64,000 bases of DNA from Mycolicibacterium sp. MU0053. GTDB lineage: Bacteria; Actinomycetota; Actinomycetes; Mycobacteriales; Mycobacteriaceae. The position numbers were made by a program, and so were the translations under genes. Below, one piece after another: positions 34,871-43,299 of the stretch. Numbering within the stretch: position 1 is the stretch's first letter; each line of letters starts with the position of its first letter. The notes below the pieces were generated by a model. That model did not search any database and had not been told where the DNA came from. It saw only the letters and a program-made list of their open reading frames with translations. The stretch covers positions 5,208,001-5,272,000 of the forward strand of contig NZ_OY726397.1 in assembly GCF_963378095.1 (NCBI RefSeq), written 5' to 3'.

Positions 34871-36415
34871 TCACCGGCCCGTCGCCATGGCCTTGGCCTT
34901 GGCCTTGGCCTTGGCCTGAACGACCAGGAGTTGAGCCAGTGCCTCCCGATCGATCGCGCGTTTGAGAATCTTGCCGGTCGAACCCTTCGGCAGCTCGTCG
35001 ACGAACTGCAGCACCCGTGGAATCTTGTACGCCGACAGCCGCTCTCGCGCCCAGGCCATGAGCGCAGCACCGTCATGAGGCATGCCTGGGTTCACCACGA
35101 TGACTGCGGCGACCTCCTCGCCGTAATGTGCGTGCGCGATGCCGATCACCGCGGCCTCGAGGACCTCGGGATGAGCATAGAGCACCGCCTCGACCTCACT
35201 GGGGTAGACGTTGTAACCGCCGCGGATAATCAGCTCCTTGGCCCGGCCCACGATGCGTAAGTTGCCCTCGGCGTCCAGCTTGCCGACGTCGCCTGTGCGC
35301 AACCAGCCGTCAGCCGACAGCACCTCCGCCGTGGCGTCCGGACGACCGCGGTATCCCCGCATGATCGTCGGACCTTTGATGTATACCTCGCCGGATGCAT
35401 CACCCACGACCGGCGAACCTGCGGAGTCGCGAATCTGGACCTCCGTCTGGAACGCCGCCGCGCCGACACTGCCGGGCGGCGTGCCGGGACCGCCATAGGT
35501 TCCGATCGCGGTGGTCTCGGTGAGCCCGTACGCCTCGAACAACGTGCAACCGAACTTCTCCTGGAACGCACTGTTGACCGCGCCAGGTAACGACGCACCG
35601 CCGGACAGCGCGAGACGAAGATGGATGAAGTCTGCAGGGACTGCATCGACCGCGTTGTGCAGCATCGCATTCCACATGGTCGGTACGCCGCACATGACGG
35701 TCAGTCGATCGCGACGGAGCAGCTCCAGCATGGCCTCGGCCGAAAACCGGTCGAGCAGCGACATCGTCGCACCGGCGGTGAGGGTCATCATCAGCACCGC
35801 CGTCTGGCCGAACACATGGAACAACGGCAAAGCGGAACCGATCCGATCCTGCGGCGTCACGCCGGCGAGCCGGACGGCGATCTCCCCTGCGGACAACACA
35901 TTCCCGACGGTCAACTCAGCCCCCTTGGCCCGGCCGGTGGTCCCCGACGTGAACAGGATGACGGCGACATCGTCGGACGCGCGTTCTTCCGCAACAGTCA
36001 GTGGCACAACGTCACTCACCGCCGCGCCTTCAGGCAGAATGCAGTGGCGGATGCCTGCGGCGGCCGCGGCATCGGCGGCGACGACGCTCGACTCGTGCCA
36101 CGCGATCACGAGCGAACATCCGGCCGCACCGATGAAGTAATCCAGCTCGGCCCGCGTCGACATGGTGTTGACCGGGACCACCACGGCGCCCAGCGCCTGG
36201 ATACCAAGGTAGGCGACGACGAATTCCGGCACGGTCGGCACGATGAGCAGGACACGATCTCCCGCGACGATGCCCTGGCCGATCAGAGCGCCCGCGTACG
36301 CGAGGACGCCGTCGCGGAGCTGCGCGTAGGTCCAACTGTGCTGCGCGTCCGTCATGGCGAGTTGCTCAGGCTGCGATCCGGCATGCCTGAGCATCGGCGT
36401 GATGACGCTAACCAT
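34871..36415 (-). CDS. Acyl-CoA synthetase (FadD/ANL family)
   Basis: 514 residues. P-loop LFTSGTTGRAKGAELT, the segment EAYGLTETTAIGTYGGPG, the hinge-region GWLRTGDVGKLDAEGNLRIVGRAKELIIRGGYNVYPSEVE and the catalytic Lys in PKGSTGKILKRAID define a class I ligase that makes acyl- or aroyl-CoA via an adenylate. The last 14 residues form an Ala-Lys repeat coded by a hexanucleotide repeat. It is the last gene of the thiolase-SDR-FadE-FadE set (45-bp gap after the FadE stop). Confidence 0.87.
   Translation of the reverse strand: MVSVITPMLRHAGSQPEQLAMTDAQHSWTYAQLRDGVLAYAGALIGQGIVAGDRVLLIVPTVPEFVVAYLGIQALGAVVVPVNTMSTRAELDYFIGAAGCSLVIAWHESSVVAADAAAAAGIRHCILPEGAAVSDVVPLTVAEERASDDVAVILFTSGTTGRAKGAELTVGNVLSAGEIAVRLAGVTPQDRIGSALPLFHVFGQTAVLMMTLTAGATMSLLDRFSAEAMLELLRRDRLTVMCGVPTMWNAMLHNAVDAVPADFIHLRLALSGGASLPGAVNSAFQEKFGCTLFEAYGLTETTAIGTYGGPGTPPGSVGAAAFQTEVQIRDSAGSPVVGDASGEVYIKGPTIMRGYRGRPDATAEVLSADGWLRTGDVGKLDAEGNLRIVGRAKELIIRGGYNVYPSEVEAVLYAHPEVLEAAVIGIAHAHYGEEVAAVIVVNPGMPHDGAALMAWARERLSAYKIPRVLQFVDELPKGSTGKILKRAIDREALAQLLVVQAKAKAKAKAMATGR
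34889..34918. repeat. Hexanucleotide repeat GGCCTT at the 3' end of fadD
   Basis: Four perfect GGCCTT units (34889-34912) and one GGCCTG lie inside the reading frame and encode alternating Ala-Lys at the extreme C-terminus of the ligase. The repeat keeps frame when units are gained or lost, so it varies tail length only. Confidence 0.8.
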
Positions 36416-36460
36416 CTGCTGCCTTCGGGATCAGGCACTGGTCAGACTTGATCTGCCCCA

Positions 36461-37549
36461 TCACTGCGGCAAATCCACCAGTACCGCCAGCCGCGCCCGG
36501 TGCCGGCCCGAGGTGCCCAGTGCGATCTGATCCGCTTTGGCCCGCTTGAGATACAGATGCGTCGTGTGCTCCCACGTCATGCCGATTCCGCCGTGCATCT
36601 GCACTGCCTCCTCGGCGGCGGTGACCGCCACCTCACCGCAATACGCCTGGGCGACACTGGCGGCCACCGCTGCGTCGGGATCATCAGCCGTGGCCGTCGC
36701 AGCGGCATAACGTGCCGCCGCAGCCGCGGACTCGACTCCGGTGTACAGATCTGCCAGCCGGTGCTTGAGCGCTTGGAAACCGCCGACAACCCTGCCGAAC
36801 TGCCGCCGCTCCTTGACGTAGTCGACCGTCGCCTCCAGACACCATCTGGCCAGGCCAAGCTGTTCGGATGCCAGTAGGGCGGCGCCGACCTCCAGCGCGC
36901 GCCGGATCGCCTCGGCTGCATCGCCGTTCACCAAGGTGCCTGCCGCGCTGTCCAGCGTGACGTGTGCGAGCTGCCTCGTCATATCCAGTGAGACCACCGG
37001 AGTCAGGGTGAGATCAGCGGAAGCCACTGCGTACACGGCAATTCCGGCTCGGGTGGCAGCCGGCACCAACAGTACGTCGGCCTCCAGTGCCCCGGCCACG
37101 CTGGTAATGGTGCCGGTCAGCCGTCCGTCGACGAGCTGAACCGTCGCCACATTGGAGGTCGGCTGGGTCGACCAGGAGACGGCCAGCGCCGCCGTCTGCT
37201 CGCCCTGAGCTATGGGTCCCAACAGGTCGGCGTCGGAATCCAGGAGCATCGTGGTGGCGATCACCGCGCTGGTGAGGAACGGTACCGGCGCGACCATGCG
37301 GCCGAGTTCCTCGAGGACCACCGCGGCTTCCCGCAACGAGCCGCCCGCTCCGCCATGCTGCTCGGGCACCAGCAGCCCGGCCAGGCCGATCTCGACCGAC
37401 AGCGCCTTCCAAAGACCAGCGACAACCGACCGGTCTGCGTCGTACATCCGGGTGATGGCATCCGGGTCGCACCGTGCGGCGAGCAGACTCCGTACGCTGG
37501 CACGCAGCTCTTCCTCGATTTCGGTGTAGAGCAGGTCGAGTTCACTCAC
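36461..37549 (-). CDS. Acyl-CoA dehydrogenase (FadE), beta-type subunit
   Basis: 362 residues from GTG 37549, which overlaps the upstream FadE stop (GTGA). It lacks a good FAD-domain signature in the middle but has the C-terminal YVKERRQFGRVVGGFQALKHRLADLYTG and VQMHGGIGMTWEHTTHLYLKRAK motifs. That pattern is typical of the second subunit of mycobacterial alpha2-beta2 dehydrogenases acting on bulky CoA esters such as steroid side chains. Partner: the FadE at 37546. The open frame continuing to 37963 is antisense-like sequence within the partner gene. Confidence 0.86.
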   Translation of the reverse strand: MSELDLLYTEIEEELRASVRSLLAARCDPDAITRMYDADRSVVAGLWKALSVEIGLAGLLVPEQHGGAGGSLREAAVVLEELGRMVAPVPFLTSAVIATTMLLDSDADLLGPIAQGEQTAALAVSWSTQPTSNVATVQLVDGRLTGTITSVAGALEADVLLVPAATRAGIAVYAVASADLTLTPVVSLDMTRQLAHVTLDSAAGTLVNGDAAEAIRRALEVGAALLASEQLGLARWCLEATVDYVKERRQFGRVVGGFQALKHRLADLYTGVESAAAAARYAAATATADDPDAAVAASVAQAYCGEVAVTAAEEAVQMHGGIGMTWEHTTHLYLKRAKADQIALGTSGRHRARLAVLVDLPQ

Positions 37550-38751
37550 TTGGCCGTCTCCTTCCACGGGATGTCCTTGTCGACGCGGGCTTCTGCGGGC
37601 AGACCCAGCACTCGTTCGCCGATGATGTTGCGCAGGATTTCTGAGGTACCGCCCTCGATCGAGTTGCCCTTGGCGCGCAGATAGCGGTAACCCGCGTCGC
37701 GGCCGCACAGGTCGACGCTGGTGGGCTGCACCATGGTCCAGTCCGAGTAGTGCAAACCCTCTTCGCCGAGCAGCTCCAACTCCAGGCCGGTCAACTGCTG
37801 ATTCAGGGTGGCGAACGTGAGCTTCATCGCCGAACCCTCGGGGCCTGGTTGGCCGAGTGCGAGCTTCTGCCGCAACCGAGTCCCGGCCAGCCGGGCCACC
37901 TCGGCATCGACCCAGTGCCGCAGCAGCCGGTCGTGCAGCTCCGGTGTCCGTTGTTCGGGGCATTTACGCCAGGTGCCGGCGACGGTGCCGATCAGTCCGC
38001 CTTCGCGCGGTGCCGCCTGACCGCCGATGGCCACCCGCTCGTTGTTGAGTGTGCCGTTGGCCACCGCCCAACCCTGGCCCTCCTCACCGAGCCGCTGGCC
38101 GTCGGGCACCCGCACGTCGGTGAGGAAGACTTCGTTGAATTCTGCCTCGCCGGTGAGCTGCCGTAGCGGTCGCACCTCGACGCCGGGCACATTCATGTCG
38201 CACAGGAAGAACGTCATGCCACGGTGTTTGGGGATGTCGGGGTTGCTGCGTGCGAGCAGGATCCCGAACCTGGCGTTCTGCGCGTCCGACGTCCACACCT
38301 TCTGACCGTTGACCACCCAGTCCTCGCCGTCGCGCACCGCACGGGTGGCCACGGCTGCGAGGTCCGAGCCGGCGCCGGGCTCGCTGAACAGCTGGCACCA
38401 GATCTCCTCGCCGGTCCACAACGGTCGCAGGTAGCGCCGCTTCTGTTCCTCGGTCCCGAAGGCCAGGATCGTCGGCGCCGCCATACCCAACCCGATGATG
38501 TTCGATTCCGGTCGGTTGTTCGGCGCGCCGGCCTGCTCCAGCAAGGCATCGACCTCAAGCTGCCAGGCCGCCGGCAGGCTCAATCCGCCGTGTCCCTCGG
38601 GATAGGACACCCGCGCCAGTCCGGCGTCGAATCGGGCCCGCAGGAACTCCAGCCGATCCGTGGTCTCCACGGCGTGGGCCGCGAGGAATTCTTCGACCAG
38701 CGCCTGCAACTCGTGCAACGTCATCGTTTCGGAACCTCTCTTGTCGCTCAC
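37546..38751 (-). CDS. Acyl-CoA dehydrogenase (FadE), alpha-type subunit
   Basis: 401 residues from GTG 38751 overlapping the SDR stop; an ATG at 38724 (MTLHELQALVEEF) behind GAGAGG is an equally plausible start. FAD-contact motifs LFSEPGAGSDLAAVATRAVRDGEDWVVNGQKVWTSDAQNARFGILLAR and the C-terminal SIEGGTSEILRNIIGERVLGLP are present. With the gene at 36461 it should form one heteromeric dehydrogenase. It belongs to the transcript running from the TetR gene at 41554 to the FadD at 34871. Confidence 0.87.
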   Translation of the reverse strand: MSDKRGSETMTLHELQALVEEFLAAHAVETTDRLEFLRARFDAGLARVSYPEGHGGLSLPAAWQLEVDALLEQAGAPNNRPESNIIGLGMAAPTILAFGTEEQKRRYLRPLWTGEEIWCQLFSEPGAGSDLAAVATRAVRDGEDWVVNGQKVWTSDAQNARFGILLARSNPDIPKHRGMTFFLCDMNVPGVEVRPLRQLTGEAEFNEVFLTDVRVPDGQRLGEEGQGWAVANGTLNNERVAIGGQAAPREGGLIGTVAGTWRKCPEQRTPELHDRLLRHWVDAEVARLAGTRLRQKLALGQPGPEGSAMKLTFATLNQQLTGLELELLGEEGLHYSDWTMVQPTSVDLCGRDAGYRYLRAKGNSIEGGTSEILRNIIGERVLGLPAEARVDKDIPWKETAK

Positions 38752-39506
38752 GTGTCACCGGTGGTTAGGCTCACGCCGCCGTCGACCACCACGGTCTGAC
38801 CGGTCATCCAGGCCGCATCCTCGGAGAGCAGGAATGCCACCACACTGCCGATGTCGTCGGGTTCACCCAGCCGCTTGAGGGGATAGCCCGCGGCGACTTG
38901 ATCGGCGCGCCCCTCGTAGAGCGCGGCGGCGAACTTGGTCTTCACTACCGCCGGCGCGACGCCGTTGACCCGGATAGCCGGGCCGAGTTCGACGGCAAGG
39001 AGTTCCGTGATCGAGTCGAGCATCGCCTTGGTGGCGCCGTAGAACCCGATTCCGGGTTCGGTGCGAATCGCCGAGAGTGAGGATACGTTCACGATGACAC
39101 CGGCGTTGTCGTTCATCCATGCCCGGTGAACCTTCTGCACCCACGACAGTGTGGAGATGCAGTTGACCTCGACGATCTTGCGTGCCGCGGCAAGGTCGAG
39201 TTCCAGCACCGGGCCGTAGGTCGGATTGATGCCGGTGTTGTTGACCAGGAAGTCGATGCTCCCGAAGGTCGAGATAGCTTGACGGACAGTGTCATCCTGA
39301 TGCTCGAGATCGTCGGCCTTGCCAGCGACCGCCAACGCGTTCTCGGCCCCGCCCAGCTGCGCGACCGCGTCATCGAGCGCTTCTTGACCACGCGCGGTGA
39401 TGACCACCTTCGCGCCGTCTGCCACCAACCGTGCCGCGATCGCCAGGCCTATGCCGCGGCTGGCCCCGGTGACGATGGCGGTCTTGCCGGCGAAGCGGGC
39501 GCTCAC
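38748..39506 (-). CDS. Short-chain dehydrogenase/reductase (likely hydroxyacyl-CoA or alcohol oxidation)
   Basis: 252 residues from GTG 39506, overlapping the thiolase stop by four bases. Motifs: AIVTGASRGIGLAIAARLVADGAKVVITAR, NNTGINPTYGP, VSSLSAIRTEPGIGFYGATKAMLDS (Ser, Tyr, Lys), then AIRVNGVAPAVVKTKFA and WMTGQTVVVDGG. This is the FabG-like classical SDR type. Position between thiolase and dehydrogenase genes suggests oxidation of a 3-hydroxyacyl-CoA, but substrate is not proven. The frame upstream of 39506 lies in the thiolase gene. Confidence 0.86.
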   Translation of the reverse strand: MSARFAGKTAIVTGASRGIGLAIAARLVADGAKVVITARGQEALDDAVAQLGGAENALAVAGKADDLEHQDDTVRQAISTFGSIDFLVNNTGINPTYGPVLELDLAAARKIVEVNCISTLSWVQKVHRAWMNDNAGVIVNVSSLSAIRTEPGIGFYGATKAMLDSITELLAVELGPAIRVNGVAPAVVKTKFAAALYEGRADQVAAGYPLKRLGEPDDIGSVVAFLLSEDAAWMTGQTVVVDGGVSLTTGDT

Positions 39507-40720
39507 GAGAGGCGTTCGATGATCATGGCCATGCCCTGGCCGCCACCGACACACATCGTCTCCAGCCCGAACTGCTTGTCATGCCACTGCAACGAGTTGA
39601 TCAGCGTGCTGGTGATGCGGGCGCCGCTCATGCCGAAGGGGTGACCGACCGCGATGGCACCACCGTTGACGTTCAGCCGGTCCAGCTCCAACCCCAGCTC
39701 GCGCGCCGACGGAATCACTTGCGCGGCAAAGGCTTCGTTGATCTCGGCCAGGTCGATATCGCCGATGGTCATACCCGCGCGGGCCAGCGCCTGGCGGGAC
39801 GCCTCAACCGGACCCAGCCCCATGATCTCGGGAGACAGGCCGGAGACGCCGGTGCTGACGATGCGAGCCAGCGGAGTCAGGCCCAATTGCTTTGCCTTGG
39901 TGTCGGACATGACCACGACCGCGGCCGCTCCGTCGTTGAGGGCACAGCAGTTGCCCGCCGTGACGGTGCCATCTGGACGGAAAACCGGCTGCAGGGAGGA
40001 CAAGCCGTCCAGCGTCACCCCGGCGCGAGGTCCGTCGTCCTTGCTGACGACGGTGCCGTCGGCCAGCGTCACCGGCGTGATGTCGCGCTCCCAGAAGCCG
40101 TTGGCGATCGCCGCTCCGGCGAGGTTCTGGCTGCGCACCGCGAAGGAGTCCTGCTCGGCACGAGTGACGCCCTTGAACTGTGCGACGTTCTCGGCGGTCT
40201 GCCCCATGGCGATGTAGACATCGGGAAGCGATTCGTGGTCGCGGGGATCGACCCAGGTCTGTCCACCCGCGGCGAACGTCGCGGTGCGGGCCTTGGCGTC
40301 GTCGAAGAGCGGGTTCTCCGTATCGGGCAGGCCATCGGCGGCGCCCTTGGCGAAGCGACTCACGGTCTCCACGCCGGCCGAGATGAACGCATCGCCCTCC
40401 CCTGCCTTGATCGCATGGAAGGCCATCCGGGTGGTCTGCAGGCTGCTGGAACAGTACCGATTGACGGTCACCCCGGGCAGCTGGTCCATACCGGCAAGTA
40501 CCGCAACGACTTTCCCGAGATTGTGGCCGGCTTCACCCGCGGGCTGCCCGCAGCCCAGCATGAAGTCGTCGATCATCGCCGGGTCCAGCTCGGGCACCTT
40601 GGCAAGGGCGGCCAGGACCATCTGGACGGTCAGGTCATCCGGCCGCATCTCCTTCAACGATCCCTTGCCGGCTCTGCCGATCGGTGATCGGGCAGTCGAG
40701 ACAATAACGGCTTCGGGCAT
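39503..40720 (-). CDS. Acetyl-CoA acyltransferase (thiolase)
   Basis: 405 residues from ATG 40720 behind AAAGGAG. The active-site Cys90 is in TVNRYCSSSLQTT, His360 in VGHPFGMSGAR and Cys390 in MCVGGGQGMA, the full degradative/biosynthetic thiolase set. It cleaves 3-ketoacyl-CoA with CoA to acetyl- or propionyl-CoA. First enzyme gene after the TetR regulator in the same orientation; 159 bp separate them, so a second promoter is possible. The next three genes overlap end to start. Confidence 0.9.
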   Translation of the reverse strand: MPEAVIVSTARSPIGRAGKGSLKEMRPDDLTVQMVLAALAKVPELDPAMIDDFMLGCGQPAGEAGHNLGKVVAVLAGMDQLPGVTVNRYCSSSLQTTRMAFHAIKAGEGDAFISAGVETVSRFAKGAADGLPDTENPLFDDAKARTATFAAGGQTWVDPRDHESLPDVYIAMGQTAENVAQFKGVTRAEQDSFAVRSQNLAGAAIANGFWERDITPVTLADGTVVSKDDGPRAGVTLDGLSSLQPVFRPDGTVTAGNCCALNDGAAAVVVMSDTKAKQLGLTPLARIVSTGVSGLSPEIMGLGPVEASRQALARAGMTIGDIDLAEINEAFAAQVIPSARELGLELDRLNVNGGAIAVGHPFGMSGARITSTLINSLQWHDKQFGLETMCVGGGQGMAMIIERLS

Positions 40721-40879
40721 CAACGCTCCTTTGAAGGTTCCAGACAGGCGCTCAGGCCAAGCAGGCGCAAACCACACCTGCAGAGGTTCCAGAGTGCTCC
40801 GAAATCGGCTGGATGGCCTATATCTGGCGCACTTTTACCCCCGGGTGGGGGATGCCGTGTCTCACGGCGTGGGAATTAC

Positions 40880-41554
40880 CTACGTCGATGTGGGCGCATC
40901 GACCACGCCCCGAAGAAGGATGTCGCTCATCGCTTTTCCGATCTCGGCGCCGGTCAGCGGACCGCCGGGACGGTACCAACGGTGCATCCAGTTGACCGCG
41001 CCGAGGATCGTGTAGGTCACCATCCGGGCATTGAGGTCAGACCTGAACTCTCCGTTCCGAATTCCGTCTTCGGCGATCGACCGCACTGCATCCTCGAAGC
41101 GTCGCGCACTCTCGACGAAGACCTGTTGCAGTTCGGTGCCCGAGGAGCTGATCCAGCGAGCATCCTCCTGGACGTAGATGTTGAGGAACGGATACTGCAT
41201 CTCGTAAGACGTGGCCAGCAACTCGACCACCTCAGCTATGCGATCTGTCGCTGAATTCGGCTTGGCGGCCACAGCTTCGGCGCCGTGCACGTTGTAATCG
41301 GTGCTCTGTCGCACCAGCTCCAGGAAGATCTCTTCCTTGGTACCGAAGTAGTAGTAGATGTTGGATTGGCTGATTCCGAGGTGGTTGGCGATGTCGGTGA
41401 TGCTCGTGCCGTTGAATCCCCTGATGGCGAACACTTCGGCGGCCTTCTCGATAATCTGCGCACGCTGCTCCAGCCACGCCGGGCTGCGTTCCTGGCGCGC
41501 CAGCTCGCGCCGTTGCGCGATCTTGCTGGGCTGGCGAGCCTTCGACTCCTTCAT
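40880..41554 (-). CDS. TetR-family regulator, candidate master repressor of the palindrome regulon
   Basis: 224 residues. A basic N-terminal arm (KESKARQPSKIAQRRELARQERS) precedes the HTH (RAQIIEKAAEVFAIRGFNGTSITDIANHLGISQSNIYYYFGTKEEIFLELV). The ligand domain ends in WMHRWYRPGGPLTGAEIGKAMSDILL, a TetR C-terminal motif also present in KstR2-like regulators that sense CoA thioesters. A perfect 8-4-8 palindrome (41650-41669) overlaps the -35 of its own promoter, and five more copies head neighbouring catabolic and mce units. It is thus the best candidate for the regulon repressor; this is inference from position. Confidence 0.85.
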   Translation of the reverse strand: MKESKARQPSKIAQRRELARQERSPAWLEQRAQIIEKAAEVFAIRGFNGTSITDIANHLGISQSNIYYYFGTKEEIFLELVRQSTDYNVHGAEAVAAKPNSATDRIAEVVELLATSYEMQYPFLNIYVQEDARWISSSGTELQQVFVESARRFEDAVRSIAEDGIRNGEFRSDLNARMVTYTILGAVNWMHRWYRPGGPLTGAEIGKAMSDILLRGVVDAPTST

Positions 41555-41649
41555 GAGTCAACTTCCTCGTCGTCCTGGACATGCCGAGACCTCACCCGTG
41601 GATCGTAGGGTGCGGTCGAGGACCGAGGGTACCGCCCAGACCCGACTGC

Positions 41650-41669
41650 GGTCAATACAGCTATTGACC
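41650..41669. promoter_or_regulatory. Operator A: palindrome at the TetR/thiolase promoter
   Basis: GGTCAATA-CAGC-TATTGACC, perfect 8-base arms. On the minus strand the half-site forms -35 TTGACC, followed after exactly 18 bases by TACCCT (41626-41631) as -10. It lies 95 bases upstream of the TetR ATG and would give autorepression. Confidence 0.8.
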
Positions 41670-41673
41670 ATCG

Positions 41674-43191
41674 CTAGGCCCTGGTACTCAGCCGATCGTA
41701 GGTCGCGGAAGTGTTTCCTTGATCCCGCAGCAGGTGTTTGCGCACCCGCGATGTCGGTGTCTTGGGGAGCACCTCCGCAAGCTCGAGATAGCGCGGCTGC
41801 ATGAATGCGGGCAACCGGTCGCCGAGGAACTCGACCACGTCCGAAAGCCGGATCTGCGCGCCGGCTTCGGCGACTATGAAGACCTTCACCTCGTCATCGC
41901 CGGCGTACTCGCCGGGATGGGCGACACAAGCCACCTCTTCAATGCCGGGGAACGCCAGCACTTCCCGCTCCACCTCGAAGCTGGAGATGTTCTCGCCGCG
42001 TCGGCGCAACGAGTCCTTGTAGCGATCGTGAAAGTAGTAGAAGCCGTCCTCGTCGACACTGACCGCGTCGCCGGTGTGGTACCAGCCGTCGCGCCACGCC
42101 TCAGTCGTCGCATCGGCGTCACCCTGGTAGCCGAGCGACATCAGGGTTCGCTCGTCCGAGCGGACGACCAGCTCACCGATGGTGCCCGCGGGCACGTCCT
42201 GACCTGCACCATCGATGATCCGGGCGTGAAAACCCGCGCGCACGGTGCCACAGCTTCCGGACGGTACGGACTGTCCGATCACCTTGGTGATCACCATGCT
42301 CGTCTCCGTGGAGCCGTATGCCGTACACAATCCACGCAGCCCGAACCGCTCGATGAAACCGGCGGCATCGGCGGGCAGCGGGGCTGCGAGCAGGAACTCC
42401 ATGCCGTGGTCCCGGTCCGCGGGGGATACCGGCCGGGACTCGAGGTACTGAGCGACGGTGCCGGGGGCGACCGCGAAGGTGGAGCCGAGTTCCTTGGCAG
42501 TCTGCCAATAGGTGGACATCGCAGGTGAGCGCCGCACGACGATGGTGCCGCCCAGCCGCATCATCTGTACCGACGGGGCAAACGCCGAGAGATGGAACCA
42601 GGGCAGATCCGCCTGGAAAACCGAGTTCTCGGTAAGCCCGGCGCCCTCGATCAGCCAATCGACGACGCTGCAGAAGTACGCGTGGGTGCTGATCGAGGCC
42701 TTGGACGGCCCCGTCGTCCCAGAGGTCAGGAGCAGACAGTGTGGGTCCGACGGCAGTACCACCGGCGGCGGCGCAGCCGGTGCAACCCCCGCCTCGGCGA
42801 GTACGCCGGGGTGGATTCGTCGCGCCGCCCAGCGCGCGGGCAGGTAGTGCGCCTCGGTGTCCTCGGCAATCACCACGGCAGGGTCGATCCGGTCGCATGC
42901 GCTGCTGAGCATCTCGCCGCGATAAGTCGGATTGACCGGCGCGATGACAGCGCCGAGCAGCGTCGCACCCCACCAGGACCGGATCCAGCCCTCTCCGTTC
43001 GACAACAGAATCATCACCCGGTCCCCCGGCCCCACGCCCAGCGCAGCGAGAACCGCCGCAGCACGATTCCCGGCATCAAGGCTGTCCTGCCACGTCCACG
43101 TCACCCCGCCCTCGTACTTCACCAGCGGGCGGTCCGGCCAGGTCTCCGCGCCGCGACAGAGGAGACCGAGGATGGTGTCGGATTCGGACAT
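41674..43191 (-). CDS. Acyl-CoA synthetase (AMP-forming, CaiC-like)
   Basis: 505 residues. The P-loop is LLTSGTTGPSKASISTHAYF, with CTAYGSTETSMVITKVIG, the hinge GWYHTGDAVSVDEDGFYYFHDRYKDSLRRRGENISSFEVE and a C-terminal LPKTPTSRVRKHLLRD in which the usual catalytic Lys lies in RKH. It resembles crotonobetaine/carnitine-CoA ligase-type enzymes. Start ATG 43191 follows AGAGGAG. It lies downstream of carotenoid oxygenase gene 1 and is probably transcribed with it from operator B. Confidence 0.87.
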   Translation of the reverse strand: MSESDTILGLLCRGAETWPDRPLVKYEGGVTWTWQDSLDAGNRAAAVLAALGVGPGDRVMILLSNGEGWIRSWWGATLLGAVIAPVNPTYRGEMLSSACDRIDPAVVIAEDTEAHYLPARWAARRIHPGVLAEAGVAPAAPPPVVLPSDPHCLLLTSGTTGPSKASISTHAYFCSVVDWLIEGAGLTENSVFQADLPWFHLSAFAPSVQMMRLGGTIVVRRSPAMSTYWQTAKELGSTFAVAPGTVAQYLESRPVSPADRDHGMEFLLAAPLPADAAGFIERFGLRGLCTAYGSTETSMVITKVIGQSVPSGSCGTVRAGFHARIIDGAGQDVPAGTIGELVVRSDERTLMSLGYQGDADATTEAWRDGWYHTGDAVSVDEDGFYYFHDRYKDSLRRRGENISSFEVEREVLAFPGIEEVACVAHPGEYAGDDEVKVFIVAEAGAQIRLSDVVEFLGDRLPAFMQPRYLELAEVLPKTPTSRVRKHLLRDQGNTSATYDRLSTRA

Positions 43192-43221
43192 GTGGGCTCC
43201 TCTTGGGGCAAATGCAGCCCG

Positions 43222-43246
43222 TCCCGCCGGAGGTTATCCGGCGGGA
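43222..43246 (-). terminator. Strong hairpin between carotenoid oxygenase 1 and fadD
   Basis: TCCCGCCGGA pairs perfectly with TCCGGCGGGA across a five-base loop. No U-tract follows in either direction, but mycobacterial terminators often lack one. It may attenuate expression from the oxygenase gene into fadD, or simply stabilise the oxygenase mRNA 3' end. Confidence 0.45.
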
Positions 43247-43299
43247 AGGGGCCGCTGGGTGCGACTGTAAGGGTTGATTTCTGCGGACCCGGATTCGGG

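Noticed and set aside
40835..40855. GC-rich CCCCCGGGTGGGGG stretch as a terminator after the TetR gene
   Set aside because: The arms pair poorly, the spacing leaves almost no loop, and no U-run follows in either direction.
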